A stretch of 64,000 nt of DNA from the NCBI GenBank assembly GCA_943372215.1, contig CALRXU020000005.1, forward strand, positions 1-64,000. Direction: 5' to 3'. Below the pieces are notes generated by a model. The model did no database searches. It was given only the letters and a program-made list of their open reading frames with translations, and had not been told where the DNA came from. The stretch's first letter is position 1, and each line of letters starts with the position of its first letter. Both the position numbers and the translations under genes were made by a program. This DNA is from UBA6183 sp943372215 (GTDB lineage: Bacteria > Bacteroidota > Bacteroidia > UKL13-3). Shown here one piece after another: positions 53,235 to 62,752 of this stretch.

Positions 53235-53923
53235 AATCTATTTTAACAACCATTTCTGCTGTCGTATTATTGGCGGCTTGTAACCAAAAATCTGCAACAG
53301 ATATTCAATCACTTGAAACCCTTTATAAAAAAAGCTATGAACTAAAGGATATTCCAACAGCCATTACAGCGGTTCAGTTTATTTTGCTACAAGACAGTAC
53401 GCATGCATTGCGTGACTCTTTACATGTGATGTATTTGGCCGTTCAAAACATTGATGCTTGCTTAACCACCACAGAGGACGCACTTAAACGCAAACCTGAC
53501 AATGAAGAGTTGCTTAAATACAAAATGCTTTGTTTAGAACAATTGGGTAAGGGAGAGGAATTGCTTGTTTTATCAAACAACTTATACAATAAAACCAAAA
53601 AATCAGAGTACTTATACAAAGCGGTTTCTGTGCAGCTTGCCATGGGAGACTTTGAAGTTGCGACAAAAAGCATAGACGATATGATGGAAAAATACAAAGG
53701 CTCAACTGATAGTGTGGATATGATTATTGGCGAAGGTCAAAACCAACGTGTACCTATTTTAGCCGCTTGCTGGAACATGCGCGGATATGTGTATATACAA
53801 ACACAAAGATACCAACAAGCTGCTGAGGCTTACCAAAGGGCTATTCAAATTTTTCCTGATTTTGTAATGGCTAGAAGAAACTTGCAACAGTTGGTGCAAA
53901 GCGCACAGCAACAACAACGGTAG
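53231..53923 (+). CDS. TPR lipoprotein
   Basis: A 230-aa lipoprotein (lipobox LLAAC at about residue 17). It is helical throughout, with tetratricopeptide-like repeats, the clearest being NMRGYVYIQTQRYQQAAEAY followed by RAIQIFPDFVMARRNL. It probably acts as a protein-binding scaffold at the periplasmic face of a membrane. Coupled to the SDR gene by a 4-bp overlap. Confidence 0.8.
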   Translation: MKSILTTISAVVLLAACNQKSATDIQSLETLYKKSYELKDIPTAITAVQFILLQDSTHALRDSLHVMYLAVQNIDACLTTTEDALKRKPDNEELLKYKMLCLEQLGKGEELLVLSNNLYNKTKKSEYLYKAVSVQLAMGDFEVATKSIDDMMEKYKGSTDSVDMIIGEGQNQRVPILAACWNMRGYVYIQTQRYQQAAEAYQRAIQIFPDFVMARRNLQQLVQSAQQQQR

Positions 53924-53940
53924 TTTTTTCCAGAACGTTG

Positions 53941-54945
53941 TTATTCCTTTTTTAACAATGTTTCTGCTTCATTTCTGTATTTTCCGTTTAGGCCAATTAC
54001 CCGCTGCAAATACGGCATTGCCAGTACTCTTTTGTTTAAAGCAATGTATGCCTTTGACAGCAACAATAAACTTGATTCGTAATAGAATGAAGAAGGCTCA
54101 TTTGTAAGTGGCAGTAGTTCTTTTACGCAGCTATCGTAAGTAGAGTTGGCATATAATGCAGTGGCATTAAAATAACGAATGGAATCTATGCGGTTTCCTT
54201 CGTAAAAGGCTTTATTTGTTGCTTCATGATTGAGGGTAGGTTTGTAACTTGGTTGGGCTATTGAAGAAACACTACGGGATTTTCTACTGGTACGCACATT
54301 GCGTTTTTGTTTGGCCTCAGCCACTTGTTCTTTCATTACCTGCTGGGGCTCAGCAAGCGATTTTGTTTGTGTTAAATCCGCATCCTCCTCAGGAACAGCT
54401 CCACCACTTTCCGTTGATAAGGTTGCTTGTTCAACTTGACTATCCGCGGGCTTGACATCATCTTGAGTGATGATCCGATCTTCGGCTAAATTATCGTCAG
54501 CCTGCGTTGTTTTCCTTTGCTTCTGCACTGGATTTTCATGCTGTGGGGCTGGCTTAGGTTGAGCCGGGGTGGTTGACTTCAATGGTTGGATTTCTTCCTT
54601 TTGTTGAACAGGCACATCAACCATGGCAATGTTTTGCTGCGTGTCTGGCTTTGTTACATACCAAGTTAATCCGGTAATTAACAATAAAGCGGCCGCCAAA
54701 GCAATATACCAGCGGTTAAGCGTTCTGCTTTTGTGTGTTGTTTTTTTGTCAACCGCAGCATTGATTTTGCCAACCCTATCCATAAGCAGGGCAGGGTGTT
54801 TCATGGTGTCAATACCCTCCTTAATATCGGCACAAATCTCGCAAGAAAGCACATGGGTATTCAGTTGAGCAAGTGCTGCTTTGCTCAACCCTCCTTTGGC
54901 ATATTGCTCCCAGGTGGTGTTATCTATGCAACTTGTTGTATCCAT
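53941..54945 (-). CDS. Anti-sigma factor-like zinc-finger membrane protein
   Basis: A 334-aa protein. The N-terminus carries HxxxCxxC in LNTHVLSCEICADI, typical of ZAS anti-sigma domains, in a helical context (WEQYAKGGLSKAALAQL). A TM helix is at ~80-96 (WYIALAAALLLITGLTWYV). A long Lys/Glu/Thr/Pro-rich periplasmic linker and a C-terminal TPR-like part (LLLLSKAYIALNKRVLAMPY) follow. It overlaps the end of the sigma gene by 22 bp and most likely holds that sigma factor inactive. Confidence 0.8.
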   Translation of the reverse strand: MDTTSCIDNTTWEQYAKGGLSKAALAQLNTHVLSCEICADIKEGIDTMKHPALLMDRVGKINAAVDKKTTHKSRTLNRWYIALAAALLLITGLTWYVTKPDTQQNIAMVDVPVQQKEEIQPLKSTTPAQPKPAPQHENPVQKQRKTTQADDNLAEDRIITQDDVKPADSQVEQATLSTESGGAVPEEDADLTQTKSLAEPQQVMKEQVAEAKQKRNVRTSRKSRSVSSIAQPSYKPTLNHEATNKAFYEGNRIDSIRYFNATALYANSTYDSCVKELLPLTNEPSSFYYESSLLLLSKAYIALNKRVLAMPYLQRVIGLNGKYRNEAETLLKKE

Positions 54946-55538
54946 AAAAACAGGTATAATGCCATTACAATTCCTTTTTCATTCAATGCTATTTTTAAAT
55001 TTCTTTTGCCGTTTTGCAGGTTACTTTTTACTTCATTCATGCTCAGTCCGGTAATTGCTGCAATCTCTTCATAACTTTTTAGCTTTAAGTAAAACAACTC
55101 TATGCATAACCGTTGATTGTTTTTTAGTTCCTTAATTGCGTCTTCCAAAACAAGCAACTTTTTTTCCTTTTCCTGCGCATTGTCTTCTTGATGCATAAAC
55201 TGGCGTATTTGCATAAAAAAGTGGTCATTTTCTTCTTCTGCAAAAAACACTTCGGGGTTTTTCTTGCGCAACAGCATCAAACAATGGTTTCTGCAAACAC
55301 TGTGCAGCCAACTTTTAAAATGTTGTACCTGGTGCTTTTTAAGGTCGGTAAACAGTTGCTCAAAAATGTTCATGGTGGCATCCTGTGCATCGTCCTCGTT
55401 TTTTAAATATTTTACACAAACTGCATAACACATTAAGGAATGCCGCTTAAACAGCTCTCCCACCGCAACCCTGTTATTGGTTTGCTGATATTGAACAATC
55501 AGGTTTTCATCTGACTGGTGTTCCAAGTTGCTAAGCAT
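54924..55538 (-). CDS. ECF-type RNA polymerase sigma-70 factor
   Basis: A 204-aa sigma factor. Region 2 has VGELFKRHSLMCYAVCVKYL followed by NEDDAQDATMNIFEQLF and FKSWLHSVCRNHCLMLLRKK. Region 4 has LCIELFYLKLKSYEEIAAIT and GLSMNEVKSNLQNGKRNLKI. I chose the ATG at 55538 (MLSNLEHQSDENL); the longer frame to 55586 adds a hydrophobic piece unlike the family. The 22-bp overlap with the anti-sigma gene indicates co-expression. Confidence 0.88.
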   Translation of the reverse strand: MLSNLEHQSDENLIVQYQQTNNRVAVGELFKRHSLMCYAVCVKYLKNEDDAQDATMNIFEQLFTDLKKHQVQHFKSWLHSVCRNHCLMLLRKKNPEVFFAEEENDHFFMQIRQFMHQEDNAQEKEKKLLVLEDAIKELKNNQRLCIELFYLKLKSYEEIAAITGLSMNEVKSNLQNGKRNLKIALNEKGIVMALYLFLWIQQVA

Positions 55539-55620
55539 TGAAACAAAAATTAAAAAAAAATGGCACTCTTTTATGGAATTTATCAAACCGCATCATCTAC
55601 TAAGCAAACTAAACAACAAA

Positions 55621-57300
55621 ATGATGAGGAAACTATTGATTTATGGCATTATCCAATTTATGGGAAATATGCTCTTGGCTCAGCCAACCAAACCAATTAA
55701 AGCCAACCTAGACAAGGCTATTGTTTATTTACAAGGCGCCCATTTGTATTATAATGAAACCACCATGCTCAAGGCTGGTTACAATGAGTTGCTGTTTGAG
55801 AACATCTCACCATTTATTAATCCTGTTTCGTTGCAGGCAAATAGCAAAGGAGGTGTGGTAATGGATGTAAAGCACCAATTAAAGTATAAAGAACAACCCT
55901 TTGTTACAGGCAAATACGACAAAGCCATAGAGCGGGTGCTTGATTCGTTAAATGACATGAATTTTGACATTAAAGACATCAACAATAAGTTAAAGGTGCT
56001 TGCATCCGAAAAACAATTGCTGCTGAATAACAATATGATGAAGGGCATTTTTACGAAGGACTCATTGCCTTTGCTGAAAGATGGTATGCAATTTTTACGA
56101 GATAAACTGAACAATATTTATGAGCTGGAACTTAAGCAAGAGCGTTTGTTAAGCAGCGCTGAGGCTTTAAAAACCAAATTAACCAACCGATACAACGAGT
56201 TGGAGCAGTTAAAGAGTAGCGAAGGTGCATTGCAAGGGGAGTACGCCCAACCCACCCACCAAATACTGGTAACCATTTATAGCGAAAATGCCGGCAGTGC
56301 TTCTGTTGGGTTTAACTATTTTATCCAAGAAGCCAGCTGGGTTCCTTTGTACGATTTACAAGCCTCCTCAACCACCAACACATTGCAGCTTAAATACATG
56401 GCTAATGTTACCCAAAACTCAGGCATTAACTGGAAAGGTGTTTCTCTTACCTTAAGCACCTCCAATCCTGCGGAAGGAAACGTAAAGCCGGAATTGACAC
56501 CTTGGTTTGTTACTTTTATTGAGTATGCCAGAAAACCACAACCTGTTAGTTATAGATTAAAAACCAACCAAGTTACTGTTGCTGCAAAAAGCCTGCAGGA
56601 AAATGTTTCTTACAGTCAGGAAGACGCTTCAAGCCCGCCAGAAGCGCGTAGTTTACAAATTCAAGATTATGTAACCATTGCTGAAAACCTGATTAGAACA
56701 GAATATGAAATTAAACTAAAATACCAGGTAGAGAGTGATAACCAACCTCATAAGGTAATTATAAACCAGCGTGATGTGCCTATGCAATTAAAGTTTGCTG
56801 CAGTACCAAAATTATGTACACAAGCATTTTTAATGGCCAATATAACTGGCTGGGAAGAAATGAATATTATTCCAGGAAATGCACGGTTGTTTTTTGATGG
56901 TGCCTATGTTGGTGAAACCTTATTAGATGCGCAGAGTACCAGCGACACCTTAAGTGTTAATTTGGGAAGGGATAAAAACATTGTGCTTACCCGTAAAAAA
57001 ATTAAAGAGAAATCTAAAATCCGCTTTTTAGATGATGATAAGGTAGAAACGCACACGGTTGAAGTGGTGGTGAGAAATACCAAAAACATGGCTATTGAAA
57101 TGGTACTTGAAGACCAAATACCTGTGGCAAGAAACACCAACGATATTAAAATCGCTTTGGTAGATGGCAGCCATGCCGAGTTGGACGAAACAACCGGGAA
57201 ACTAAAATGGACGCTAAAACTTGGCGCTAAAGACACTAAAAAAGTGGTATTTACTTACGAAATCCGTTATCCTAAAAACAAGGTTTTGGCTGGCTTGTAG
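55621..57300 (+). CDS. DUF4139 (mucoidy-inhibitor MuiA-like) exported protein
   Basis: A 559-aa exported protein (start 55621, signal peptide ending LLAQ; the frame opens at 55528 but that would overlap the divergent sigma start). N-terminal DUF4140-like part (KANLDKAIVYLQGAHLYYNE), a coiled-coil at ~100-200 and a C-terminal DUF4139 (ASWVPLYDLQASS, YMANVTQNSGINWKGVSLTL, ending FTYEIRYPKNK). The family is envelope-associated and of unknown mechanism. Monocistronic, followed by a striking hairpin. Confidence 0.85.
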   Translation: MMRKLLIYGIIQFMGNMLLAQPTKPIKANLDKAIVYLQGAHLYYNETTMLKAGYNELLFENISPFINPVSLQANSKGGVVMDVKHQLKYKEQPFVTGKYDKAIERVLDSLNDMNFDIKDINNKLKVLASEKQLLLNNNMMKGIFTKDSLPLLKDGMQFLRDKLNNIYELELKQERLLSSAEALKTKLTNRYNELEQLKSSEGALQGEYAQPTHQILVTIYSENAGSASVGFNYFIQEASWVPLYDLQASSTTNTLQLKYMANVTQNSGINWKGVSLTLSTSNPAEGNVKPELTPWFVTFIEYARKPQPVSYRLKTNQVTVAAKSLQENVSYSQEDASSPPEARSLQIQDYVTIAENLIRTEYEIKLKYQVESDNQPHKVIINQRDVPMQLKFAAVPKLCTQAFLMANITGWEEMNIIPGNARLFFDGAYVGETLLDAQSTSDTLSVNLGRDKNIVLTRKKIKEKSKIRFLDDDKVETHTVEVVVRNTKNMAIEMVLEDQIPVARNTNDIKIALVDGSHAELDETTGKLKWTLKLGAKDTKKVVFTYEIRYPKNKVLAGL

Positions 57301-57309
57301 GGTGTTTTT

Positions 57310-57351
57310 GCCCTCGCGCAGCGGCTGGTAAACCAGCCGCTGCGCGAGGGC
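57310..57351. repeat. Perfect 20-bp GC-rich inverted repeat
   Basis: The two 20-bp arms, GCCCTCGCGCAGCGGCTGGT and its exact reverse complement, are separated by only two A bases. The GC content is far above the surroundings. There is no T-run afterwards, so it is not a canonical terminator. It lies 9 bp after the DUF4139 stop. Confidence 0.9.
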
Positions 57352-57423
57352 TTTGCGGTGAGCATACTTTCCCTAAAAGATTCATTCTGCTTTTTTTGAA
57401 AATTCCTCGCATATTGCAGCAGG

Positions 57424-58383
57424 ATGAATTTGTACGCAGCCACACATCGTTTATTAAATCTAGGTTTTTGGTTTTTTTACCGCAAGGTGCATGTTAACCA
57501 AAGCCAACACGTTCCTTCAACCGAACCTGTTTTATTGGTGGCCAATCATCCCAACTCCTTTATGGATGCATTGGTAATTGGTGCAACCCTGCCAAGACCA
57601 ACACACTTTTTGGCCCGTGGCGATGCCTTTAAAAATCCGATTCTAGCAAAAATTTTCAACGCTTACCAAATGCTTCCAGTGTACAGGATAAGTGAGGGAA
57701 AAGAAAACATTGAAAAAAACTTTGAAACATTTGATGCCAGCTACAATGCGTTGGCTAAAGGCGGTATGGTGCTTATTTTTGGTGAAGGATTATGTAAAAA
57801 CAATTGGGATTTACGGCCCTTAAAAAAAGGTCCTGGAAGGATTGCGCATCGCGCTTGGAGTAGCGAAGGTCCAGCCAATAAGCTTTGCATAGTTCCGGTA
57901 GGTTTAACCTATGAGCATTTTGATGGAGGTGGTAAATCGGTAGTTGTAAGTTATGGCACACCCATTACGCAGCATGATTTTGAACAACACTTGTCCGCTT
58001 CTGCTCTGGTACAACAACTGAATGAACGCATTGCAGCACAATTGGAGGAACTTGCCTATATTAATCGAACCCAACAAACAGGCTCTAATGAGCACAAAGC
58101 CATGATGGCTGCTTGGCAAAAAGCAGAGCGGGAAAAAAAAGATGTATTAAGTGCGCTTAAAGAACAAGTTAAGCTCGATAAAAATGTAAAATCAAGCAAC
58201 CGTTGGTTAACCAAGATTCACCTGGGCATTATTGCCTTGCCCCATTATTGGCTGATGATGTTGGTTGCAAAAAAATTTACGAAAGGAAGTGTGTTTTATG
58301 ATTCCGTCTTTTTTGGGCTGGTGCTGTTTTTGTTTCCGTTGTATTGGATTTTCTTAGTGCTACTAATCCTTTACTTTGTTTAG
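57424..58383 (+). CDS. 1-acyl-sn-glycerol-3-phosphate acyltransferase-like (PlsC family)
   Basis: A 319-aa membrane acyltransferase. LLVANHPNSFMDALVIG contains the HxxxxD catalytic motif (NHPNSFMD), THFLARGDAF is block II, LIFGEGLCKN is the E-G block III, and IVPVGLTYEHF is block IV. Two hydrophobic helices end the protein (FFGLVLFLFPLYWIFLVLLI). It transfers an acyl chain to a glycerophosphate-type acceptor in phospholipid synthesis. Its stop region overlaps the convergent VOC gene by 21 bp. Confidence 0.87.
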   Translation: MNLYAATHRLLNLGFWFFYRKVHVNQSQHVPSTEPVLLVANHPNSFMDALVIGATLPRPTHFLARGDAFKNPILAKIFNAYQMLPVYRISEGKENIEKNFETFDASYNALAKGGMVLIFGEGLCKNNWDLRPLKKGPGRIAHRAWSSEGPANKLCIVPVGLTYEHFDGGGKSVVVSYGTPITQHDFEQHLSASALVQQLNERIAAQLEELAYINRTQQTGSNEHKAMMAAWQKAEREKKDVLSALKEQVKLDKNVKSSNRWLTKIHLGIIALPHYWLMMLVAKKFTKGSVFYDSVFFGLVLFLFPLYWIFLVLLILYFV

Positions 58384-59412
58384 CCCCATGGCGCTAATCA
58401 TCCAATTTGGCAAAGGTTTATGTTGACCTCTCTTTTTTAAATCAAGGTACCAACCCAATTTTTTCATAATCGGCACCTTATGTGTTTCAACCATTTCTAT
58501 TAAGGTTCCATCAGGGTCTTCGGCATAAGAAAAACGGCCTCCTGACTCTCCCATATCAAATGTATCTGCACTGTCCACTGTAAAAGAAACGTTGTTATCT
58601 TTCATGCGTTGTTTAAGTGCATTCATATCACTTACATCAAAACACACATGTATAAAACCCCCATCGCCCCAATACCTATTTTCAAAGGTTTTTACTGGGG
58701 TGCGGTCAAGACATTGCAACAATTCAATCTCTATATTTCCCAATAACTTACTAAATGGTGCGGTAAAATTGTTGTTAAATGCCAGCTTCACCCTCCTGAA
58801 TTTGCTGTTGTTGTAGCCCGTTCCAAGGTCATTAAACACACCTGTTTCGTCAGACAATTGCTCATTAACACCCAAACAGTTTTTGTAAAACACCAGGGCT
58901 TTATCCATATCACTTACACCTATGGTTACCCCACCAACACCGCCCATCATGTAGCTTTTGTTTTTAAAAAAGGTGTTGTTATGGATGAGTTGAAAATTAT
59001 TACCAAACTCATCTTTTATCCAGAACGTTTGTTCTCCGTTGGCGGTTTTAAACAAAGGCGAACAATGGTCTTTAGATTTTAACTGCTCATACGCTTTGGC
59101 AACATCATTGCATTTTATTTTTACGGCATTTATGCCCAAGTCACCCAACAGGGTTTGTTTTTCAGGATACACCGTCTTTCTGCTGGTAAACTGCCAGATT
59201 TCTGCCCCGCCACCACCATTCATGTTCATGGCTAAAATAGCCCTGCGTGCATGCACCTCATTGCCTGTATAATTTACCATCAATTTGGCTTGGGCTTCAT
59301 CATCAAATATTTTTACATCAAAACCAAATGTTCTTCTAAACCAGGTGAAGTAGTTGCCTGCATCGGGAATTCCAATACCTACCTGCTGTATGCCCGAAAT
59401 GAGTTGCTGCAT
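58363..59412 (-). CDS. Double-VOC-domain protein (dioxygenase/glyoxalase-like)
   Basis: A 349-aa protein with two VOC halves. The first starts MQQLISGIQQVGIGIPDAGN and includes FWIKDEFGNNFQLIH; the second begins VGGVTIGVSDMDKALVFYKN and ends FSYAEDPDGTLIEMVETHKV. The arrangement resembles extradiol or HPPD-type metal dioxygenases and lactoylglutathione lyase-like proteins. The start at 59412 overlaps the SDR stop by one base (TAATG); the frame extends to 59553, but that part is not VOC-like. Probably acts with the SDR on the same unknown metabolite. Confidence 0.8.
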   Translation of the reverse strand: MQQLISGIQQVGIGIPDAGNYFTWFRRTFGFDVKIFDDEAQAKLMVNYTGNEVHARRAILAMNMNGGGGAEIWQFTSRKTVYPEKQTLLGDLGINAVKIKCNDVAKAYEQLKSKDHCSPLFKTANGEQTFWIKDEFGNNFQLIHNNTFFKNKSYMMGGVGGVTIGVSDMDKALVFYKNCLGVNEQLSDETGVFNDLGTGYNNSKFRRVKLAFNNNFTAPFSKLLGNIEIELLQCLDRTPVKTFENRYWGDGGFIHVCFDVSDMNALKQRMKDNNVSFTVDSADTFDMGESGGRFSYAEDPDGTLIEMVETHKVPIMKKLGWYLDLKKRGQHKPLPNWMISAMGLNKVKD

Positions 59413-60209
59413 TATTTTAAGTCTAATTTTTTTACCAAATAAACAAAAACAGAAGGGAAAAAGCGGTATAAAAACAACAAAATTCTTTCTTGCTTTACAA
59501 TATACACCTTCTGTTTGCATTGAACGATGGCTTTGATGATTTGAGCCGCACAAGCCTCCGCGCTTATTCCCTTAGCCTGACCCTCATCCAATAGCTCATG
59601 TTTTGAGCCATCACTTTTTAGCGCGTTATAGGAAATATTAGTCAGGATTCTACCAGGAAAAACAGCCGTGAAATTGATTTGAGGTTGTTTGTTTTCCAAC
59701 ATCCATGATTCAAAAAAGCCAGCTAGGGCATGTTTAGATGCCGAATAAGCGCTGCGTTGCGGAAACCCAAAGATACCTGCTACACTGCTGATATTAGCAA
59801 TATTTGCTTTAGGAGAGGCTGTTAAAAGTGGCCATAACAGCTTGGTGAGTTTAATTGGTGAGAAAAAGTTAAGCTCCATAATTTGACGGTCAACTTGCTC
59901 ACTGGTTTCCTCCGTTTGGGAGCGTTGGCTAATGCCTGCATTGTTTACCAGCACATCAATCTGGCTGAAGGTTGATTTCACCTCTTTGACCAAACGTTCA
60001 ACTTCATCCATTTTCATTAAATCAATCTGGTAAGTCATTACTTTTGCCCCCTGTTGTTCGCAGGTTTGTTTAATTTCTTGCAACAATTCGCCATTGCGCG
60101 CCACCAGCAACAAAGTAACTTGTGTTTTTGCCAATTGTTGGGCCAACGCCCTTCCAATACCAGAAGTGGCCCCCGTAATTAAAATGTTTTTGTGTTTAAA
60201 ATAATCCAT
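59412..60209 (-). CDS. Short-chain dehydrogenase/reductase
   Basis: A 265-aa classical SDR: cofactor motif ITGATSGIGRALAQQL (TGxxxGIG), NNAGISQR, the active-site SSVAGIFGFPQRSAYSASKH (S...YxxxK), and a C-terminal hydrophobic tail (RILLFLYRFFPSVFVYLVKK), as in membrane-associated DHRS7-like members. Upstream and overlapping with the VOC gene, it is the first gene of a two-gene operon. Confidence 0.87.
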   Translation of the reverse strand: MDYFKHKNILITGATSGIGRALAQQLAKTQVTLLLVARNGELLQEIKQTCEQQGAKVMTYQIDLMKMDEVERLVKEVKSTFSQIDVLVNNAGISQRSQTEETSEQVDRQIMELNFFSPIKLTKLLWPLLTASPKANIANISSVAGIFGFPQRSAYSASKHALAGFFESWMLENKQPQINFTAVFPGRILTNISYNALKSDGSKHELLDEGQAKGISAEACAAQIIKAIVQCKQKVYIVKQERILLFLYRFFPSVFVYLVKKLDLK

Positions 60210-60231
60210 GTTTGGGTTTTACGCTGTTTTA

Positions 60232-60915
60232 TTACAACAGCTTCTTAGCGGTGGTTCCTACAAAATCTTTTAAATAATATGGTTCAAAATAAGCAACATC
60301 TTCAAAATGTCCATCATTAAACGCCCTTAATCCCAACGTTCCTAAACCAACTGCCGAACAGTAGAGCCCTGTTTCAAAAATTGCCTGAGGGCTGGTTAAT
60401 AGCCCTTTGCATTTTTCAGCCCCATTGCCAATAAACGTTATGGTTGAATTAAACTGCTCTTTAAAGCTGTCTTGGTCAATTATTTTTGCCTCGGTTGCCA
60501 TTACCTCGGTGCCATCTGTTAAGTACAAAGCCGTATAAACCTCCATTCTGCGGGCATCTATCATCGGGCAAACAAATCCATCCTTAGGTTTAGCCTGCTC
60601 AATGTATGCAAAAGCCATTGATGTTAAGGTGTTAATAGCAATGAGGGGTTTATTTAAAGCAAAACAAATGCCTTTGGCCGTTGATACGCCAACCCTAAGC
60701 CCTGTGTATGAGCCAGGACCTTTACTAACTACAACAGCATCTAGCTGTTTTAAGGTAAGGTTGGCTTCTTTAGTAGCTTCCTGAATAAGTATAGCAAGCT
60801 GTGAGGCATGCTGGTTTCCTGTTGCAATCTCTTTTAAGCTAATGCACTTAGCATCTTCAAATACTGCCACCGAACAGACTTCTGTTGCCGTTTCAATACA
60901 TAACAAATTGGGCAT
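60232..60915 (-). CDS. tsaB: tRNA threonylcarbamoyladenosine complex subunit TsaB
   Basis: A 227-aa ASKHA-fold protein: LLCIETATEVCSVAVF start, the VVSKGPGSYTGLRVGVSTAK core and CPMIDARRMEVYTALY. It is the dimerisation partner of TsaD in making t6A37 in ANN-decoding tRNAs. The ATG at 60915 (MPNLLCIETATE) is preferred to the TTG at 60921. It is divergent from recJ across 90 bp. Confidence 0.92.
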   Translation of the reverse strand: MPNLLCIETATEVCSVAVFEDAKCISLKEIATGNQHASQLAILIQEATKEANLTLKQLDAVVVSKGPGSYTGLRVGVSTAKGICFALNKPLIAINTLTSMAFAYIEQAKPKDGFVCPMIDARRMEVYTALYLTDGTEVMATEAKIIDQDSFKEQFNSTITFIGNGAEKCKGLLTSPQAIFETGLYCSAVGLGTLGLRAFNDGHFEDVAYFEPYYLKDFVGTTAKKLL

Positions 60916-61005
60916 GCGCAAACTTAAGCAATTGGCTTTGTATCATCATACAAGAACAAAACTTTAGGCTTTTGGGCTAAATTTTAATAAATTCGCGGGT
61001 ACAAA

Positions 61006-62709
61006 ATGACGAAGCGCTGGTTACCCAAAAAAACACCCGATAAAGAAATTGTTGAGAGCATTTCCACTGCAATCAATGTAAATAAAATATTATCAGGGAT
61101 TTTGGTGCAACGAAACATCAGCACTTTTGAAGGGGCAAAAAAGTTTTTTCGCCCACAATACGCTGACTTACACAACCCTTTCCTGATGTTGGGTATGGAA
61201 AAAGCCATACAACGCATTGAAAAAGCCATAACAGATCAGGAGAAAATATTGGTGTATGGTGATTATGATGTGGATGGCACAACCTCGGTAGCCATAGTAT
61301 ATTCCTTTTTTAAAAGCAGATATCCGCATATTGATTTTTACATACCAGACAGATATACAGAAGGTTATGGAATATCTGTAAAAGGCATTGACTGGGCTGC
61401 AGAAAATGGGTTTACCTTGATTATTGCTTTGGACTGTGGTATTAAATCAGTTGAGCGCGTGGCTTATGCCAAACAAAAGGGCATTGATTTTATAATTTGT
61501 GACCACCATTTACCAGGAGATGTAATTCCAGCCGCTGCTGCCATACTCAATCCCAAACAATTGGATTGCCCGTATCCTTTTAAAGAATTATCAGGTTGTG
61601 GCATTGGATTTAAGTTGATACAAGGTTTTACCCAAAAACACCAACTCCCATTTTCTGAAATAGAAAAATTTGTTGATTTGGTGGCCATTAGCATCTCTGC
61701 TGATTTGGTTCCCATATTGGACGAAAACAGGATATTGGTGCACCAGGGCCTTAAAAAGCTGAAAACCAACCCAAATAATGGGTTAAAGGCTTTGTTAGAA
61801 ACCTATGCCGAAAAACCAGAATACAGCGTGAGCGATGTGGTTTTTTTTATTGGACCAAGGATTAACGCTGCCGGGCGAATTGCAGATGCCAAAGACTCCG
61901 TGCGTTTAATGACGTCTGATGATTACGGAACAGCCAAAGAAATTGCGGAATTGGTAAACCAACACAATACAGAGCGTAGGTTGTTTGATAGTGACATCAC
62001 CCAACAAGCTTTTGAAATTATTAAACATGACGAACATTTTGCCAATAGGAAATCTACGGTATTGTTTAACAATGCCTGGCATAAAGGTGTTATTGGTATT
62101 GTCGCTTCTCGTCTTATTGAGAAATACTATCGTCCTACCATTATATTAACAGAAAGCAATGGCCTTGCAACAGGTAGTGCCCGCTCTGTGGATGGTTTTG
62201 ATTTATATGGGGCCATTGAAGAATGCAGCGAATTGCTGGAACAATATGGTGGCCATACCCATGCGGCAGGGCTTACCCTAAAACTGGAAAACGTGAAACC
62301 CTTTGCTGAAAAGTTTGAACACATTGTTTCCAATAACATTGAAGAACGCAGTCTTACCCCCGAAATAGAGTATGACGATGAAATTTTGCTCCGAGCTATT
62401 TCACCTAAGTTTTTTAACGTGTTAAAACAATTCTCCCCATTTGGCCCAGGTAATATGAGCCCCATTTTTATGAGTAGAAATGTGTGGGAGGTTGGCGATG
62501 TAATGATTGTAGGCAACAACCACCTTAAAATGAGCATTACCCAAGAAGAAGGCGGCCGCATTTTTAAAGCCATTGCATTTGGCTTAGGCGAACATTACGA
62601 TAAGGTATCGCAAGGCATCTCTTTTGACATTTGTTATACCGTTGAAGAGAATTATTTTAATGGACATGTTAACCTGCAACTGAACATTAAGGACATTATG
62701 TTTAGGTAG
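61006..62709 (+). CDS. recJ: Single-stranded-DNA-specific exonuclease RecJ
   Basis: A 567-aa DHH-family 5'-3' exonuclease. The metal motifs are VYGDYDVDGTTSVAIVYSFF, ALDCGIKS, ICDHHLPG and the DHHA1 region QYGGHTHAAGLTL; a C-terminal OB-like domain (FGPGNMSPIFMSRNV on) follows. It acts in RecF-pathway recombination, mismatch and base-excision repair. Full length for the family. It is followed by an M23 peptidase gene 43 bp downstream. Confidence 0.95.
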   Translation: MTKRWLPKKTPDKEIVESISTAINVNKILSGILVQRNISTFEGAKKFFRPQYADLHNPFLMLGMEKAIQRIEKAITDQEKILVYGDYDVDGTTSVAIVYSFFKSRYPHIDFYIPDRYTEGYGISVKGIDWAAENGFTLIIALDCGIKSVERVAYAKQKGIDFIICDHHLPGDVIPAAAAILNPKQLDCPYPFKELSGCGIGFKLIQGFTQKHQLPFSEIEKFVDLVAISISADLVPILDENRILVHQGLKKLKTNPNNGLKALLETYAEKPEYSVSDVVFFIGPRINAAGRIADAKDSVRLMTSDDYGTAKEIAELVNQHNTERRLFDSDITQQAFEIIKHDEHFANRKSTVLFNNAWHKGVIGIVASRLIEKYYRPTIILTESNGLATGSARSVDGFDLYGAIEECSELLEQYGGHTHAAGLTLKLENVKPFAEKFEHIVSNNIEERSLTPEIEYDDEILLRAISPKFFNVLKQFSPFGPGNMSPIFMSRNVWEVGDVMIVGNNHLKMSITQEEGGRIFKAIAFGLGEHYDKVSQGISFDICYTVEENYFNGHVNLQLNIKDIMFR

Positions 62710-62752
62710 CTTGAGGTTTCCATAAGTAAATACTCTTTTGATTAGCTTGTCT

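Noticed and set aside
57310..57351. GC-rich hairpin as an intrinsic terminator
   Set aside because: No T-run follows on either strand, so I list it as a repeat rather than a terminator.
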